Part shown: in pieces, positions 9,059-18,419 of the stretch
How the letters are laid out: each line of letters starts with the position of its first letter
How positions within the stretch are numbered: position 1 is the stretch's first letter
The notes under the pieces: generated by a model
Told to the model about the DNA's origin: nothing
The model's input: the letters and a program-made list of their open reading frames with translations, nothing else
Database searches by the model: none
Position numbers and translations under genes: made by a program
Assembly (NCBI GenBank): GCA_963739095.1
Contig: CAVTZF010000001.1
Span: forward strand, 1 to 64,000
Source: JACVRW01 sp963739095
GTDB lineage: Bacteria; Actinomycetota; Thermoleophilia; Solirubrobacterales; Thermoleophilaceae
Length of the DNA stretch: 64,000 nucleotides
Direction of reading: 5' to 3'

Positions 9059-10169
9059 GCGCGCTCTCAGCGAGCGCCTGATCACCTACGACACCTCGAC
9101 GCTGGAGGGCATGCAGGCCGCGGCCGGCTTCGTCAAGGGCTGGCTGGAGGCGCGAGACGTCGAGGTGACGGGCACGATGCACAACGGACGCCCCGTGCTG
9201 GCGGCCACCGTCGGCCCGCAGGCCGGCCCGACGATCATCCTGCACGGCCATCTCGACGTGGTGCCGGCCCGGCCCGAGCAGTTCAGCCCGCGCATCGAGG
9301 GCGACCGCCTCTACGGCCGCGGCGCCTACGACATGAAGGGCGGCCTCGCGGCGATGATGTGCGCCCTCCACGACGTGATCGAGCAGAACGCCATCAAGGT
9401 GCACTTCGTCTGCGTCGCCGACGAGGAGTCCGAGGAGACCGAGCAGCGCGGCTCCGACCACCTCGTCGAGCAGGGCTACACGGGCGACTTCGCGATCACC
9501 GGCGAGCCGACCAACATGCACATCGGGATCCAGGCCAAGGGCGTGCTCGCGATGCGCATCGAGGTCGGCGGCAAGGCCGCGCACGGCTCGACGCCCTGGC
9601 TCGGTGACAACGCGGTCCTGAAGGCGCTCGACGTCTTCCGCGCAATCGAGAGCCTGCCGTTCGCGCGTGAGTCATCCGAGCTGTTCGACCGGCCGTCGAT
9701 CAACCTCGGCCGCATCATCGGCGGCGACGCGCTCAACAAGGTGCCGGACAAGTGCGTCATCGACGTCGACGTGCGCTACCTGCCGGGCCAGAGCCACGAG
9801 GACATCCTGGCCGACGTCGAGGCGATCCCCGACGCGAGCCTGGTCAAGGTGTTCCACCGCCATCCGGCGATGGTCGAGCGCGAGAACCGCTTCGTGCAGG
9901 CGCTCGGCGAGGCGATCTCGCGCGTGGCGCCGCCGCAGAGTGAGCGGCTCGGCGTGGGGCGCGACGGCGCGTCGGATGCGATCTCCTTCCTCGAGGCGGG
10001 CGTGCCGGCGGTGGAGTGCGGGCCGGCAGGAGACGGCCATCACGGCCCCGAAGAATGGGTATCGATCCGGTCCCTCGGTGAATATCGCAGGGCGCTGGTC
10101 GAGTTCGTCACACTCCTACCCGCCCGACTCGATGCCGGCCAGGACGATCGCCGGCTTCACATCGCCTGA
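9051..10169 (+). CDS. M20 family metallopeptidase (ArgE/DapE-like)
   Basis: 372 residues. The di-zinc hydrolase motifs are present: ILHGHLDVVPA (His and Asp ligands, about residues 63-73), YGRGAYDMKGG (bridging Asp, about 87-97), ADEESEE (catalytic and metal Glu, about 123-129), and the late CGPAGDGHHGPEEW with the His ligand. The dimerisation domain lies between (VLAMRIEVGGKAAHGSTPWLGDNA). Family members deacylate N-acyl amino acids or cleave dipeptides. No lysine or arginine biosynthesis gene is adjacent, so the substrate stays open. Confidence 0.85.
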   Translation: MDERALSERLITYDTSTLEGMQAAAGFVKGWLEARDVEVTGTMHNGRPVLAATVGPQAGPTIILHGHLDVVPARPEQFSPRIEGDRLYGRGAYDMKGGLAAMMCALHDVIEQNAIKVHFVCVADEESEETEQRGSDHLVEQGYTGDFAITGEPTNMHIGIQAKGVLAMRIEVGGKAAHGSTPWLGDNAVLKALDVFRAIESLPFARESSELFDRPSINLGRIIGGDALNKVPDKCVIDVDVRYLPGQSHEDILADVEAIPDASLVKVFHRHPAMVERENRFVQALGEAISRVAPPQSERLGVGRDGASDAISFLEAGVPAVECGPAGDGHHGPEEWVSIRSLGEYRRALVEFVTLLPARLDAGQDDRRLHIA

Positions 10170-10172
10170 CCG

Positions 10173-11645
10173 ATGCCGTTCGACGAAATCCCCCGCCCCG
10201 GCCTCTGGAAACGCCTGCTGCTGGCTGCGTTCCTCGTGATCTTCGCCGCCGCCGGCGCCACCGCCGTGGCCGCCTTCAACGAGGTCGACAAGGTCGTCGA
10301 CGCGCTCAAGCTCGGCCCGGAGCTGCGTGTGAGCGAGAAGTCACTCGCCAAGACCGACCCGGGCCAACCACAGACGCTGATGATCCTCGGCTCGGACAAG
10401 CGCCCGAAGAACAACGTGGAAGGCGCCGCGGGGAAGGGTCTCTCCGACACGATCATGCTCGTCCGGCTGAATCCGGACAAGGAGGCGACGGCGATCATGT
10501 CGCTGCCGCGTGACCTCAAGGTGGAGATCCCGGGCCACGGCGTCGACAAGATCAACGCCGCCTACTCGCTCGGCGGCCCTCAGCTGACGCTCGAGACGGT
10601 CAAGCAGCTGACCGGCCTTCCCATCAATCACGTCGTCAACGTGACCTTCAAGGGCTTCTGGCGCGCGGTCAACGCGATCGGGTGCGTCTATGCCGACGTT
10701 GATCGCGACTACTACAACGACTCGGCCGAGTTCACCTACATCAATATCGATCCCGGCTACCAGCGCCTCTGCTCGCGCAAGGCCCTGCAGTACGTGCGCT
10801 TCCGCCACTACGACTCGGATCTCGTCCGCTCCGCGCGCCAGCAGGACTTCCTGCGCCAGGCGAAGCAGCAGATCACCTACACGAAGCTGATCGACGAGCG
10901 CGACCGGCTGATGAAGATCTTCGGCCGCAACACGTCAACGGATGCCGAGCTCAGGTCACGCACGGAGGTGCTGCGGCTCCTGAAGCTCGCCCTGTTCTCG
11001 GCGAGCCAGCCGATTCAGGAGATCCACTTCGAGGGCGAGATCGGGCCGAGCTTCGTGGAGGCGAGCAACGAGCAGGTCCAGAAGCTCGTGCAGCAGTTCC
11101 TGAACGTCGAGGACACGCCGGGGCCGCGCGGCGAGGCCGAGGAGCGCGATCCGGGCAAGCGCAAGCACCGTCGCCGCGGCCCGCCCGACGCCGCCTCGAT
11201 CGGCCTTTTCGACGCGACCGCGCTCGGCGAGGACCAGGGCCTGCAGGCCGTGCAGGCGGGCGCCGGCGGCTCGCTGCCCGTCTTCTACCCGACGCACCTT
11301 CTCAACTCCTCTGAGTTCGCGGACGCGCCGCGCGTCTACAAGCTGCCCGGCACCGACGGCAGGCGCTACGGCGCCTACCGGATGGTGATGCGCAAGTACA
11401 ACGCGAACGGCGAGTACTACGGGCTCCAGGGCACGACCTGGCAGAACCCGCCGATCCTCGACGACCCGACCGAGACGCGCACGATCGGCGGGCGCGAGTA
11501 CGAGCTGCACTTCGCCGGCGACCGGCTGCGGCTCGTGGCCTGGCGGACCCCGAAGGCGGCGTACTGGATCTCGAACACGCTGCTGCAGACGCTCACCGAC
11601 AAGCAGATGCTGGGCATCGCGCGCTCGGTGCGCCGCTGCTGCTGA
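10173..11645 (+). CDS. LytR-CpsA-Psr (LCP) family cell-wall glycopolymer ligase
   Basis: 490 residues: one N-terminal transmembrane helix (about 15-34), then the LCP domain (about 65-235) with LGSDKRP, SDTIMLVRLNP, the SLPRDLKVEI segment with its conserved Arg, DKINAAYSLGG and YVRFRHYDSDLVRSARQQDFL. A second extracytoplasmic region (about 350-480) is rich in aromatic and charged residues and may be LytR_C-like. LCP proteins transfer glycopolymers from lipid carriers onto peptidoglycan at the outer membrane face. It starts 3 bases after the M20 gene and precedes ugd and two sugar-nucleotide genes, consistent with surface-polymer assembly. Confidence 0.85.
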   Translation: MPFDEIPRPGLWKRLLLAAFLVIFAAAGATAVAAFNEVDKVVDALKLGPELRVSEKSLAKTDPGQPQTLMILGSDKRPKNNVEGAAGKGLSDTIMLVRLNPDKEATAIMSLPRDLKVEIPGHGVDKINAAYSLGGPQLTLETVKQLTGLPINHVVNVTFKGFWRAVNAIGCVYADVDRDYYNDSAEFTYINIDPGYQRLCSRKALQYVRFRHYDSDLVRSARQQDFLRQAKQQITYTKLIDERDRLMKIFGRNTSTDAELRSRTEVLRLLKLALFSASQPIQEIHFEGEIGPSFVEASNEQVQKLVQQFLNVEDTPGPRGEAEERDPGKRKHRRRGPPDAASIGLFDATALGEDQGLQAVQAGAGGSLPVFYPTHLLNSSEFADAPRVYKLPGTDGRRYGAYRMVMRKYNANGEYYGLQGTTWQNPPILDDPTETRTIGGREYELHFAGDRLRLVAWRTPKAAYWISNTLLQTLTDKQMLGIARSVRRCC

Positions 11646-11671
11646 GCGGGGCGGGTAGCCTGGCCGCGCGC

Positions 11672-14386
11672 ATGAACGATCAACTGGAACCGATCGGCGT
11701 AATCGGCGTCGGCTGGGTCGGCCTGGTCACGGCCGCCTGCTTCGCGGAGCTCGGACACGAGGTCTGGGCGCGCGACATCGTGCCCGAGAAGATCGAGTCG
11801 CTCGAGCGCGGCGAGGTGCCGATCCACGAGCCGGGGCTCGCCGAGCTGGTTGCGAAGAACGCGGAGCGCCTCCACTTCACGACCGACATGGAACCCGTGC
11901 TCGCGCACACGCGGCTGCTGTTCGTGTGCGTCGACACCCCGCCCACCTACTCGGGCGACGCCGACCTGTCGCGCGTCGAGGCGGTGCTCGAGGAGCTGGG
12001 CGACTCGGGCGAGCACGCGCTCGTCATGAAGAGCACCGTCCCGGTCGGCACGGGCCGCTCGATTCAGCGCCGCCGCCCGGGCACGAGCTACGTCGCGAAC
12101 CCGGAGTTCCTCAAGGAGGGCACGGCGGTCCAGGACTTCATGAAGCCGGACCGCGTCGTGATCGGCGCCGACGAGGGCTCGGAGGAGTTCGCCGATCGGG
12201 TCGAGGCGCTCTACGCGCCGCTCGGCGCGAACATCCTGCGCGCCGACGTCGCAAGCGCCGAGATGATCAAGCTCGCCTCGAACGCGTTCCTCGCCACGAA
12301 GATCTCCTTCATCAACGAGATCGCGAACGTGTCGGAGGAGCTCGGCGCGGACGTCGTGACGGTCGCGGAGGGGATGGGGCTCGACGAGCGCATCGGCCCG
12401 AAGTTCCTGCGCGCTGGCATCGGCTGGGGCGGCAGCTGTTTTCCGGGTGAAGAGACCGTGCTCGTCCGCCACCACGGGCGACCCACGCTCCTATCCCTGG
12501 AGCGCCTTTGGGCTCGTTTGGCCGAGGAGGGCGCCGTGGCCGGCGGCGTCATCGAGCCGGAAGGGCTCGAGGTGCTCGCTTGGGATCCGGGCGGGCGCCG
12601 CGCCCGCTTCTTCCCTGTCATGGCGGCAACGCGACGCGAATTCGACGGTGAGCTGGTCGAGCTCCGGACGAAGATGGGGAGGCGCATTCGCTGCACGCCG
12701 GACCATCCCTGGGTCGTTGCCGATGCCGACCTGGGCGAGCTCCACGTGAGCCGCGCGGACGAGCTAAACGAGGAGCACTGGCTGCCGCTCGCCCAGCGTG
12801 TCGATGGTGCCTCCGACACTTCGGCACTCGCGTCGCTGGCCAGCGCCGTTGGGACCAGCGGCGCAGCGGCGGAACGGGTAGCGGTCCGGCCCCCAAGCAG
12901 CCTGGTTGCCGAGCTGGTTCGACGTCCGGTGGCGGAGCGCAGGGCGATCCTGTCCGGGCCCCAGGGCGTCTCTCAGCGCACTTTCGACGTGAAGCGAACG
13001 GGTGCTCTCAGCCTCGCCGAGCTCCAGCGCGCGGAGCTGCCACTCGAGGGATCGCGCTTCAGCACGGTTCGCAACGGTCAGTACGTCCGGACCGAGCTCG
13101 AGCTGGATTCGGCGTTCTGGCGGGTCGCCGGCCTTTACCTGGCCGAGGGTCACACCTCGGTCGAACCCAGCGGCGGGGGGATGCGCCATCGCATCTGCTG
13201 GTCGTTCCATCCAACGAAGGAGGAGCACCTCGTCGATGAGGTCGCCGCCTACTGGCTGCGCCAGGGGGTCGAGGCCCGCGTGCACTCGACGGCGACGACC
13301 CGTCAGGTCAACGTCTCGTCGCGGCTCCTCGGCTCCTGGTGGCTGCATACGCTCGGGATGGGACGCACGAGCTACGAGCAGCGGTTGCCCGATCTGATCT
13401 GGGACCGGCCCGACGGCGACAAGTGGGCGCTGCTCTCGGCGCTCTGGGAAGGCGACGGCTCGTGGAGCCGTATAGGCGGCGGCCCGAGTGTGGCGCTCGA
13501 ATTCGGAACCGTCAGCGATGAGTTGGCGGACGGAGTGCTCCGACTTCTGGGTGACCTCGGCGTGGTGGCGCGCTGGCACGTTGGGAGAACCGCGAAGTCG
13601 ACCAAGGACACCCATTGGATCGTCATCAGCGGCGCCGACCAGGTGGAGAGTTCCATCGAGTTGGTGCCCCATGCGGAGCGGCCCGAGGTGCTCTCCTCGA
13701 TTGCCCGGCAGGCCAAGCGGATCGCCCCGACCGGCTACCGCCGCTCACCGGCCGGGGACGCCTGGGTCCGGGTTACAGGAGCGGCCCGTACCAGCTTCTC
13801 AGGCGCGGTCTACTCGCTTGAGGTTCCGGGGGTGCATACCTTCGTGACCACCGGCGGTCTCGTCACCCATAACTGCTTCCCGAAGGACGTCCAGGCGCTC
13901 AAGCAACTGGCGGGCAACAGCGGCTACCACTTCCAGCTGCTCACCGCCGTCATCGACGTCAACGAGCTGCAGAAGCGGCGCACGATCGGCAAGCTGCAGA
14001 AGCACCTCGGCTCGCTCGTCGGCAGGACGATCGCGCTGCTCGGCGTGGCCTTCAAGCCGAACACGGACGACATCCGCGAGGCGACCAGCCTCGTGCTGTC
14101 CGGCCGGCTCGCGGGCGAGGGCGCGCACGTGCGCGTCTACGACCCGGTCGCGGCAACCAAGGCCGACGGCCTGCTCGCCGGTGCCCAGGTCGCGGCGTCG
14201 GCGCTCGACGCCGTCGACGGCGCCGACGCCGTGGTGCTCGTGACCGAGTGGCCGGAGTTCGCCGAGCTCGACTGGAGCGAGGTCAAGCGGCGCATGCGCA
14301 CGCCGGTCGTGATCGACGGCCGCAACTTCCTGGACCGCGAGGCGCTGCGCGCGGAGGGGTTCACCTATGAGGGCATCGGCCGTTAG
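11672..14386 (+). CDS. ugd: UDP-glucose 6-dehydrogenase with in-frame intein
   Basis: 904 codons. The extein (residues 1-255 and 735-904, 425 residues when joined) is a normal UDP-glucose/GDP-mannose dehydrogenase: GVGWVG dinucleotide loop (12-17), CVDTPPTYSGDADLS, STVPVGTGR, NPEFLKEGTAV, the IKLASNAFLATKISFINEIA helix, and GVAFKPNTDDIREA in the UDP-binding C-terminal domain. The active-site motif GGSCFPKD is split by the intein before its Cys, so splicing is needed to form the active enzyme. Makes UDP-glucuronate from UDP-glucose with two NAD+. It is followed 8 bases later by an NDP-sugar pyrophosphorylase gene. Confidence 0.92.
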   Translation: MNDQLEPIGVIGVGWVGLVTAACFAELGHEVWARDIVPEKIESLERGEVPIHEPGLAELVAKNAERLHFTTDMEPVLAHTRLLFVCVDTPPTYSGDADLSRVEAVLEELGDSGEHALVMKSTVPVGTGRSIQRRRPGTSYVANPEFLKEGTAVQDFMKPDRVVIGADEGSEEFADRVEALYAPLGANILRADVASAEMIKLASNAFLATKISFINEIANVSEELGADVVTVAEGMGLDERIGPKFLRAGIGWGGSCFPGEETVLVRHHGRPTLLSLERLWARLAEEGAVAGGVIEPEGLEVLAWDPGGRRARFFPVMAATRREFDGELVELRTKMGRRIRCTPDHPWVVADADLGELHVSRADELNEEHWLPLAQRVDGASDTSALASLASAVGTSGAAAERVAVRPPSSLVAELVRRPVAERRAILSGPQGVSQRTFDVKRTGALSLAELQRAELPLEGSRFSTVRNGQYVRTELELDSAFWRVAGLYLAEGHTSVEPSGGGMRHRICWSFHPTKEEHLVDEVAAYWLRQGVEARVHSTATTRQVNVSSRLLGSWWLHTLGMGRTSYEQRLPDLIWDRPDGDKWALLSALWEGDGSWSRIGGGPSVALEFGTVSDELADGVLRLLGDLGVVARWHVGRTAKSTKDTHWIVISGADQVESSIELVPHAERPEVLSSIARQAKRIAPTGYRRSPAGDAWVRVTGAARTSFSGAVYSLEVPGVHTFVTTGGLVTHNCFPKDVQALKQLAGNSGYHFQLLTAVIDVNELQKRRTIGKLQKHLGSLVGRTIALLGVAFKPNTDDIREATSLVLSGRLAGEGAHVRVYDPVAATKADGLLAGAQVAASALDAVDGADAVVLVTEWPEFAELDWSEVKRRMRTPVVIDGRNFLDREALRAEGFTYEGIGR
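12437..13873 (+). mobile_element. Intein with LAGLIDADG homing-endonuclease domain inside ugd
   Basis: 479 residues, Cys256 to Asn734 of the precursor. Splicing block A begins at Cys1 (CFPGEETVLV), block B has TPDHPW (342-347), and the C-terminal blocks read VYSLEVPGVHTFVT and end in VTHN, followed by Cys+1. Two LAGLIDADG-type motifs are visible, VAGLYLAEGH (485-494) and LLSALWEGDGSW (587-598), the second retaining GDG. Both splice-junction nucleophiles are cysteines. Residues +1 to +3 of intein and C-extein are both CFP, so insertion lies exactly before the catalytic Cys. An M. jannaschii UDP-glucose dehydrogenase intein is known; whether the site is the same was not checked. Confidence 0.92.
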
Positions 14387-14394
14387 GTAGGCGC

Positions 14395-15441
14395 ATGCAG
14401 GCACTCGTGCTCGCGGGCGGGGAGGGGACCCGGCTGCGGCCGCTCACGTACACGACCCCCAAACCGGTGATGCCGCTCGCGGGCCGGCCCTTCCTGTCGT
14501 TCATGCTCGACTGGCTGAACGGTCACGGCGTCGACGAGGTGATCCTCTCGTGCGGCTTCCTGTCGGACGGCGTGCGCCAGGTGCTGGGCGACATCTACAA
14601 CGGCATGCGCCTGCGCTACGTGATCGAGGAGGAGCCGCTCGGCACGGCCGGGCCGGTGCGGCTCGCGTTCGACCAGGGCGTGCTCGACGAGCGGCTGCTC
14701 ATCCTGAACGGGGACGTCCTCAGCGACATGGACCTCACGGCGGAGCTCGCAGCCCACGAGCGCACGGGCGCGCGCGTCACGCTCGCGCTGTACCCGGTCG
14801 AGGACACGTCCAGCTACGGCGTCGTGCCGATCGCCGAGGACGGCCAGGTCGAGGCCTTCCTCGAGAAGACGAAGTCGCCCCCCACCAACCTCGTCAACGC
14901 GGGCGCGTACGTGCTCGAGCGCGACGTCGTCGAGGAGCTGATCCCCGCCGGCCGGGCCGTCTCGTTCGAGCGCGAGGTCTTCCCGGAGCTGGTCGGCGCC
15001 GGCCTCTACGGCCAGGTCGCGCCCGGCTACTGGGTCGACATCGGGACGCCCGAGCGCTACCTGGAGGCGACCTGGGACCTGCTCGCGGGCCGCGTCGCCT
15101 CGCAGCTGCCGCCGCGCGACGAGACCGGGTCGCTCGTCTACGAGAACTGCCTGCTGGCTGGCGCCCACATCGGCCCGCAGAGCGTGCTCGGCCGCCACTG
15201 CTCGGTCGGCACGGACGCGCGCGTCGAGCGCTCGGTGCTGCACGACCGCGTGCACGTGGGCGCCGACGCCGCGATCATCGAGGCGGTGCTGGCCGAGCGC
15301 GTGCGCGTCGGGGAGCGGGCGCGCGTCGAGCCGGGGGCCATAGTGGGCGCCGGCGCCGTGATCGGGGAGGATGCCGTCATCGGCGCCGGAGCGAAGATAG
15401 ACCCCGATGTGACCGTCGAAGCCGCGGAGCGCGTGTCGTGA
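14395..15441 (+). CDS. NDP-sugar pyrophosphorylase (mannose-1-phosphate guanylyltransferase-like)
   Basis: 348 residues. The nucleotidyltransferase domain has the LVLAGGEGTRLRPLTYTTPKPVMP signature in two parts (residues 4-18 and on), the LNGDVLSDMDL metal-site motif (about 102-112), EKTKSPPTNLVNAGAYVLE and GYWVDIGTPERYLEAT. From about residue 255 the sequence becomes a hexapeptide-repeat left-handed beta helix (VGERARVEPGAIVGAGAVIGEDAVIGAGAK region). This architecture is that of GDP-mannose pyrophosphorylases and related glucose-1-phosphate enzymes. Its stop overlaps the GTG of the PGI/PMI gene, which would supply mannose-6-phosphate, supporting a GDP-mannose role by inference. Confidence 0.82.
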   Translation: MQALVLAGGEGTRLRPLTYTTPKPVMPLAGRPFLSFMLDWLNGHGVDEVILSCGFLSDGVRQVLGDIYNGMRLRYVIEEEPLGTAGPVRLAFDQGVLDERLLILNGDVLSDMDLTAELAAHERTGARVTLALYPVEDTSSYGVVPIAEDGQVEAFLEKTKSPPTNLVNAGAYVLERDVVEELIPAGRAVSFEREVFPELVGAGLYGQVAPGYWVDIGTPERYLEATWDLLAGRVASQLPPRDETGSLVYENCLLAGAHIGPQSVLGRHCSVGTDARVERSVLHDRVHVGADAAIIEAVLAERVRVGERARVEPGAIVGAGAVIGEDAVIGAGAKIDPDVTVEAAERVS

Positions 15442-16478
15442 CACTCGACCGCGCCACTATCGAGGCGGTCGACCAGCAGGGCATGCTCGGCGACGTCCGC
15501 GCGATGCCGCTGCAGCTCGGCGACGCGCTCTGGCGCGCGCAGTCGGCCGACATCCGGCCGGTGGACAGCTCGGCCGGCCTCGTCGTCTGCGGCATGGGCG
15601 GCTCGGCGATCGGCGGCGACCTCGCGCTGGCCGCGCTCGGCGACCGCGCGACGCGCCCGATCTACGTGGTGCGGGGCTACGCGATCGAGTCCTGGACGCC
15701 GCCCGAGACGCTCGTGCTCTGCTCGAGCTACTCGGGCGAGACCGACGAGACGCTCGCCTGCTTCGAGGCCGCCGGCGCGGCCGGCGCGCGACGGGTCGTC
15801 CTCACCACCGGCGGCAGCCTCGCCGAGGCCGCGCGCGCCGAGGGGGTGTCGGTGATCGGCGTGCCCTCTGGGATGCAGCCGCGTGCGGCCGTCCTGTACG
15901 GGATCGTCGGCGCGCTCGAGTGCGCGATGGTCTGCGGCGCCGCCCCCTCGCTTCATTCGGAGATCGACACGGCCACGGCGCTGCTCGAGCGGCTGGTCGA
16001 GGAGTGGGGCCCGGACGCACCCGAGGACGCGCTGCCGAAGCGGCTCGCGCACGACCTGCGGGGCACGCTGCCGGTGATCCACGGCTCCGGGCCGACCGTT
16101 GCGATCGCACGGCGCTGGCACACGCAGCTGAACGAGAACGCGAAGGTGCCCGCCTTCTGGTCAGAGCTGCCCGAGGCGGACCACAACGAGATCTGCGCCT
16201 GGGAGCGCGGCACCGGGCTCGCGCCGCTGTCGGCGGTCTTCCTCGAGGACCCCGACCAGCACCCGCGCATCGGCCGCCGCATCGATCTGACCTGCGAGGA
16301 GATCGAGCGCTCGGGGGCGCCCGCGATCCGCGTCAAGGCGCGCGGCGAGAGCAGGCTCGAGCGCGTGCTCTCGCACCTGTTGCTGGGCGATCTGGTGAGC
16401 GTCTATCTGGCGGTGCTCGAGGGGGTCGATCCGACCCCGGTGGAGGCGATCGAGCGCCTCAAGGCCGGACTCCCCTGA
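15438..16478 (+). CDS. Bifunctional phosphoglucose/phosphomannose isomerase
   Basis: 346 residues from a GTG overlapping the previous TGA. Two SIS domains are visible: the first with VVCGMGGSAIGGDLALAAL (about 49-68) and LVLCSSYSGETDETLACFEAA (about 90-110), the second around LPVIHGSG and the catalytic region NENAKVPAFWSELPEADHNEICAW. The ERG/SYSGET and NE..H pattern matches the PGI/PMI family of archaea and actinobacteria. It interconverts fructose-6-P with glucose-6-P or mannose-6-P, feeding the neighbouring nucleotide-sugar enzymes. Confidence 0.87.
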   Translation: MTLDRATIEAVDQQGMLGDVRAMPLQLGDALWRAQSADIRPVDSSAGLVVCGMGGSAIGGDLALAALGDRATRPIYVVRGYAIESWTPPETLVLCSSYSGETDETLACFEAAGAAGARRVVLTTGGSLAEAARAEGVSVIGVPSGMQPRAAVLYGIVGALECAMVCGAAPSLHSEIDTATALLERLVEEWGPDAPEDALPKRLAHDLRGTLPVIHGSGPTVAIARRWHTQLNENAKVPAFWSELPEADHNEICAWERGTGLAPLSAVFLEDPDQHPRIGRRIDLTCEEIERSGAPAIRVKARGESRLERVLSHLLLGDLVSVYLAVLEGVDPTPVEAIERLKAGLP

Positions 16479-16490
16479 TCCCGTTCCCTG

Positions 16491-16524
16491 CGCAAACCTT
16501 GACACGATCGTGGTAAGGTTTGCG
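16491..16524. promoter_or_regulatory. Perfect 10-bp inverted repeat before the merR-sahH operon
   Basis: CGCAAACCTT at 16491-16500 and AAGGTTTGCG at 16515-16524 are perfect reverse complements with a 14-base spacer, ending 8 bases before the MerR start. A TTGACA lies at 16499-16504 and a TAAGGT at 16514-16519, so the repeat overlaps likely promoter elements. Dyads of this sort are typical MerR-family operators; that the adjacent regulator binds it is inferred. Confidence 0.6.
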
Positions 16525-16532
16525 CCGTCGCG

Positions 16533-16912
16533 ATGGATGGACTCACGATCAACGAGGCCGCAGAGACGACCGGCTGGTCGCCTCGAATGCTGCGCTACAT
16601 AGAGAGCGCCGGCCTGATCGAGCTCCCGCGCACGCCGAAGGGCTACCGCATCTTCGGGCCGGGCGAGCTGCAGCGCCTGCGGACGCTCCGCGAGCTGCTC
16701 ACCCGGTTCGACTGCGCGCTCTCCGACGTCGCTTTCGCCAAGCGCCTCGCCTCCGACCTTGAGCTGAGGGCCGCCGTGGACCACTGGTTCGCCGAGCGGC
16801 CGGAGAAGCCCGCCGAGGTCGCGAGCGACGACTGGCTCTCCTGGGAGCAGCGCAAGCACGAGCGCCTTCTCGCGACCCGTCCAACCCCGGAATCAATGGA
16901 GCCCTCCGTCGC

Positions 16913-16916
<4 letters not shown>
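16533..16916 (+). CDS. MerR-family transcriptional regulator
   Basis: 127 residues. N-terminal winged helix: LTINEAAETTGWSPRMLRYIESAGLIELPRT, then GYRIFGPGELQRLRTLREL, which is the MerR HTH plus wing. The C-terminal part (about 70-127) is short, without the cysteine ligands of metal sensors. It overlaps sahH by 4 bases (ATGA), so it is in one operon with the methyl-cycle genes and probably autoregulates through the inverted repeat just upstream. The signal sensed is unknown; an intermediate such as SAH or homocysteine is speculation. Confidence 0.85.
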
Positions 16917-18346
<1,430 letters not shown>

Positions 18347-18419
18347 TTTCAAGCCCGAGATCGCGGATCCGGCGCTCGCCCCGCTCGGGCGGGCCCGGAT
18401 CGACTGGGCGGAGGGCCAG

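Noticed and set aside
7991..9085. 364-residue minus-strand frame opposite tag
   Set aside because: It covers the conserved tag gene in antisense and has no recognisable features.
14383..15444. 353-residue minus-strand frame opposite the NDP-sugar pyrophosphorylase
   Set aside because: Composition is an antisense shadow (His/Asp/Val-rich), no known domain, and the plus strand is a conserved enzyme.
16479..16532. SAH riboswitch before ahcY
   Set aside because: The interval before merR is 54 bases and dominated by a protein-type dyad; ahcY itself has no leader because of the 4-base overlap.
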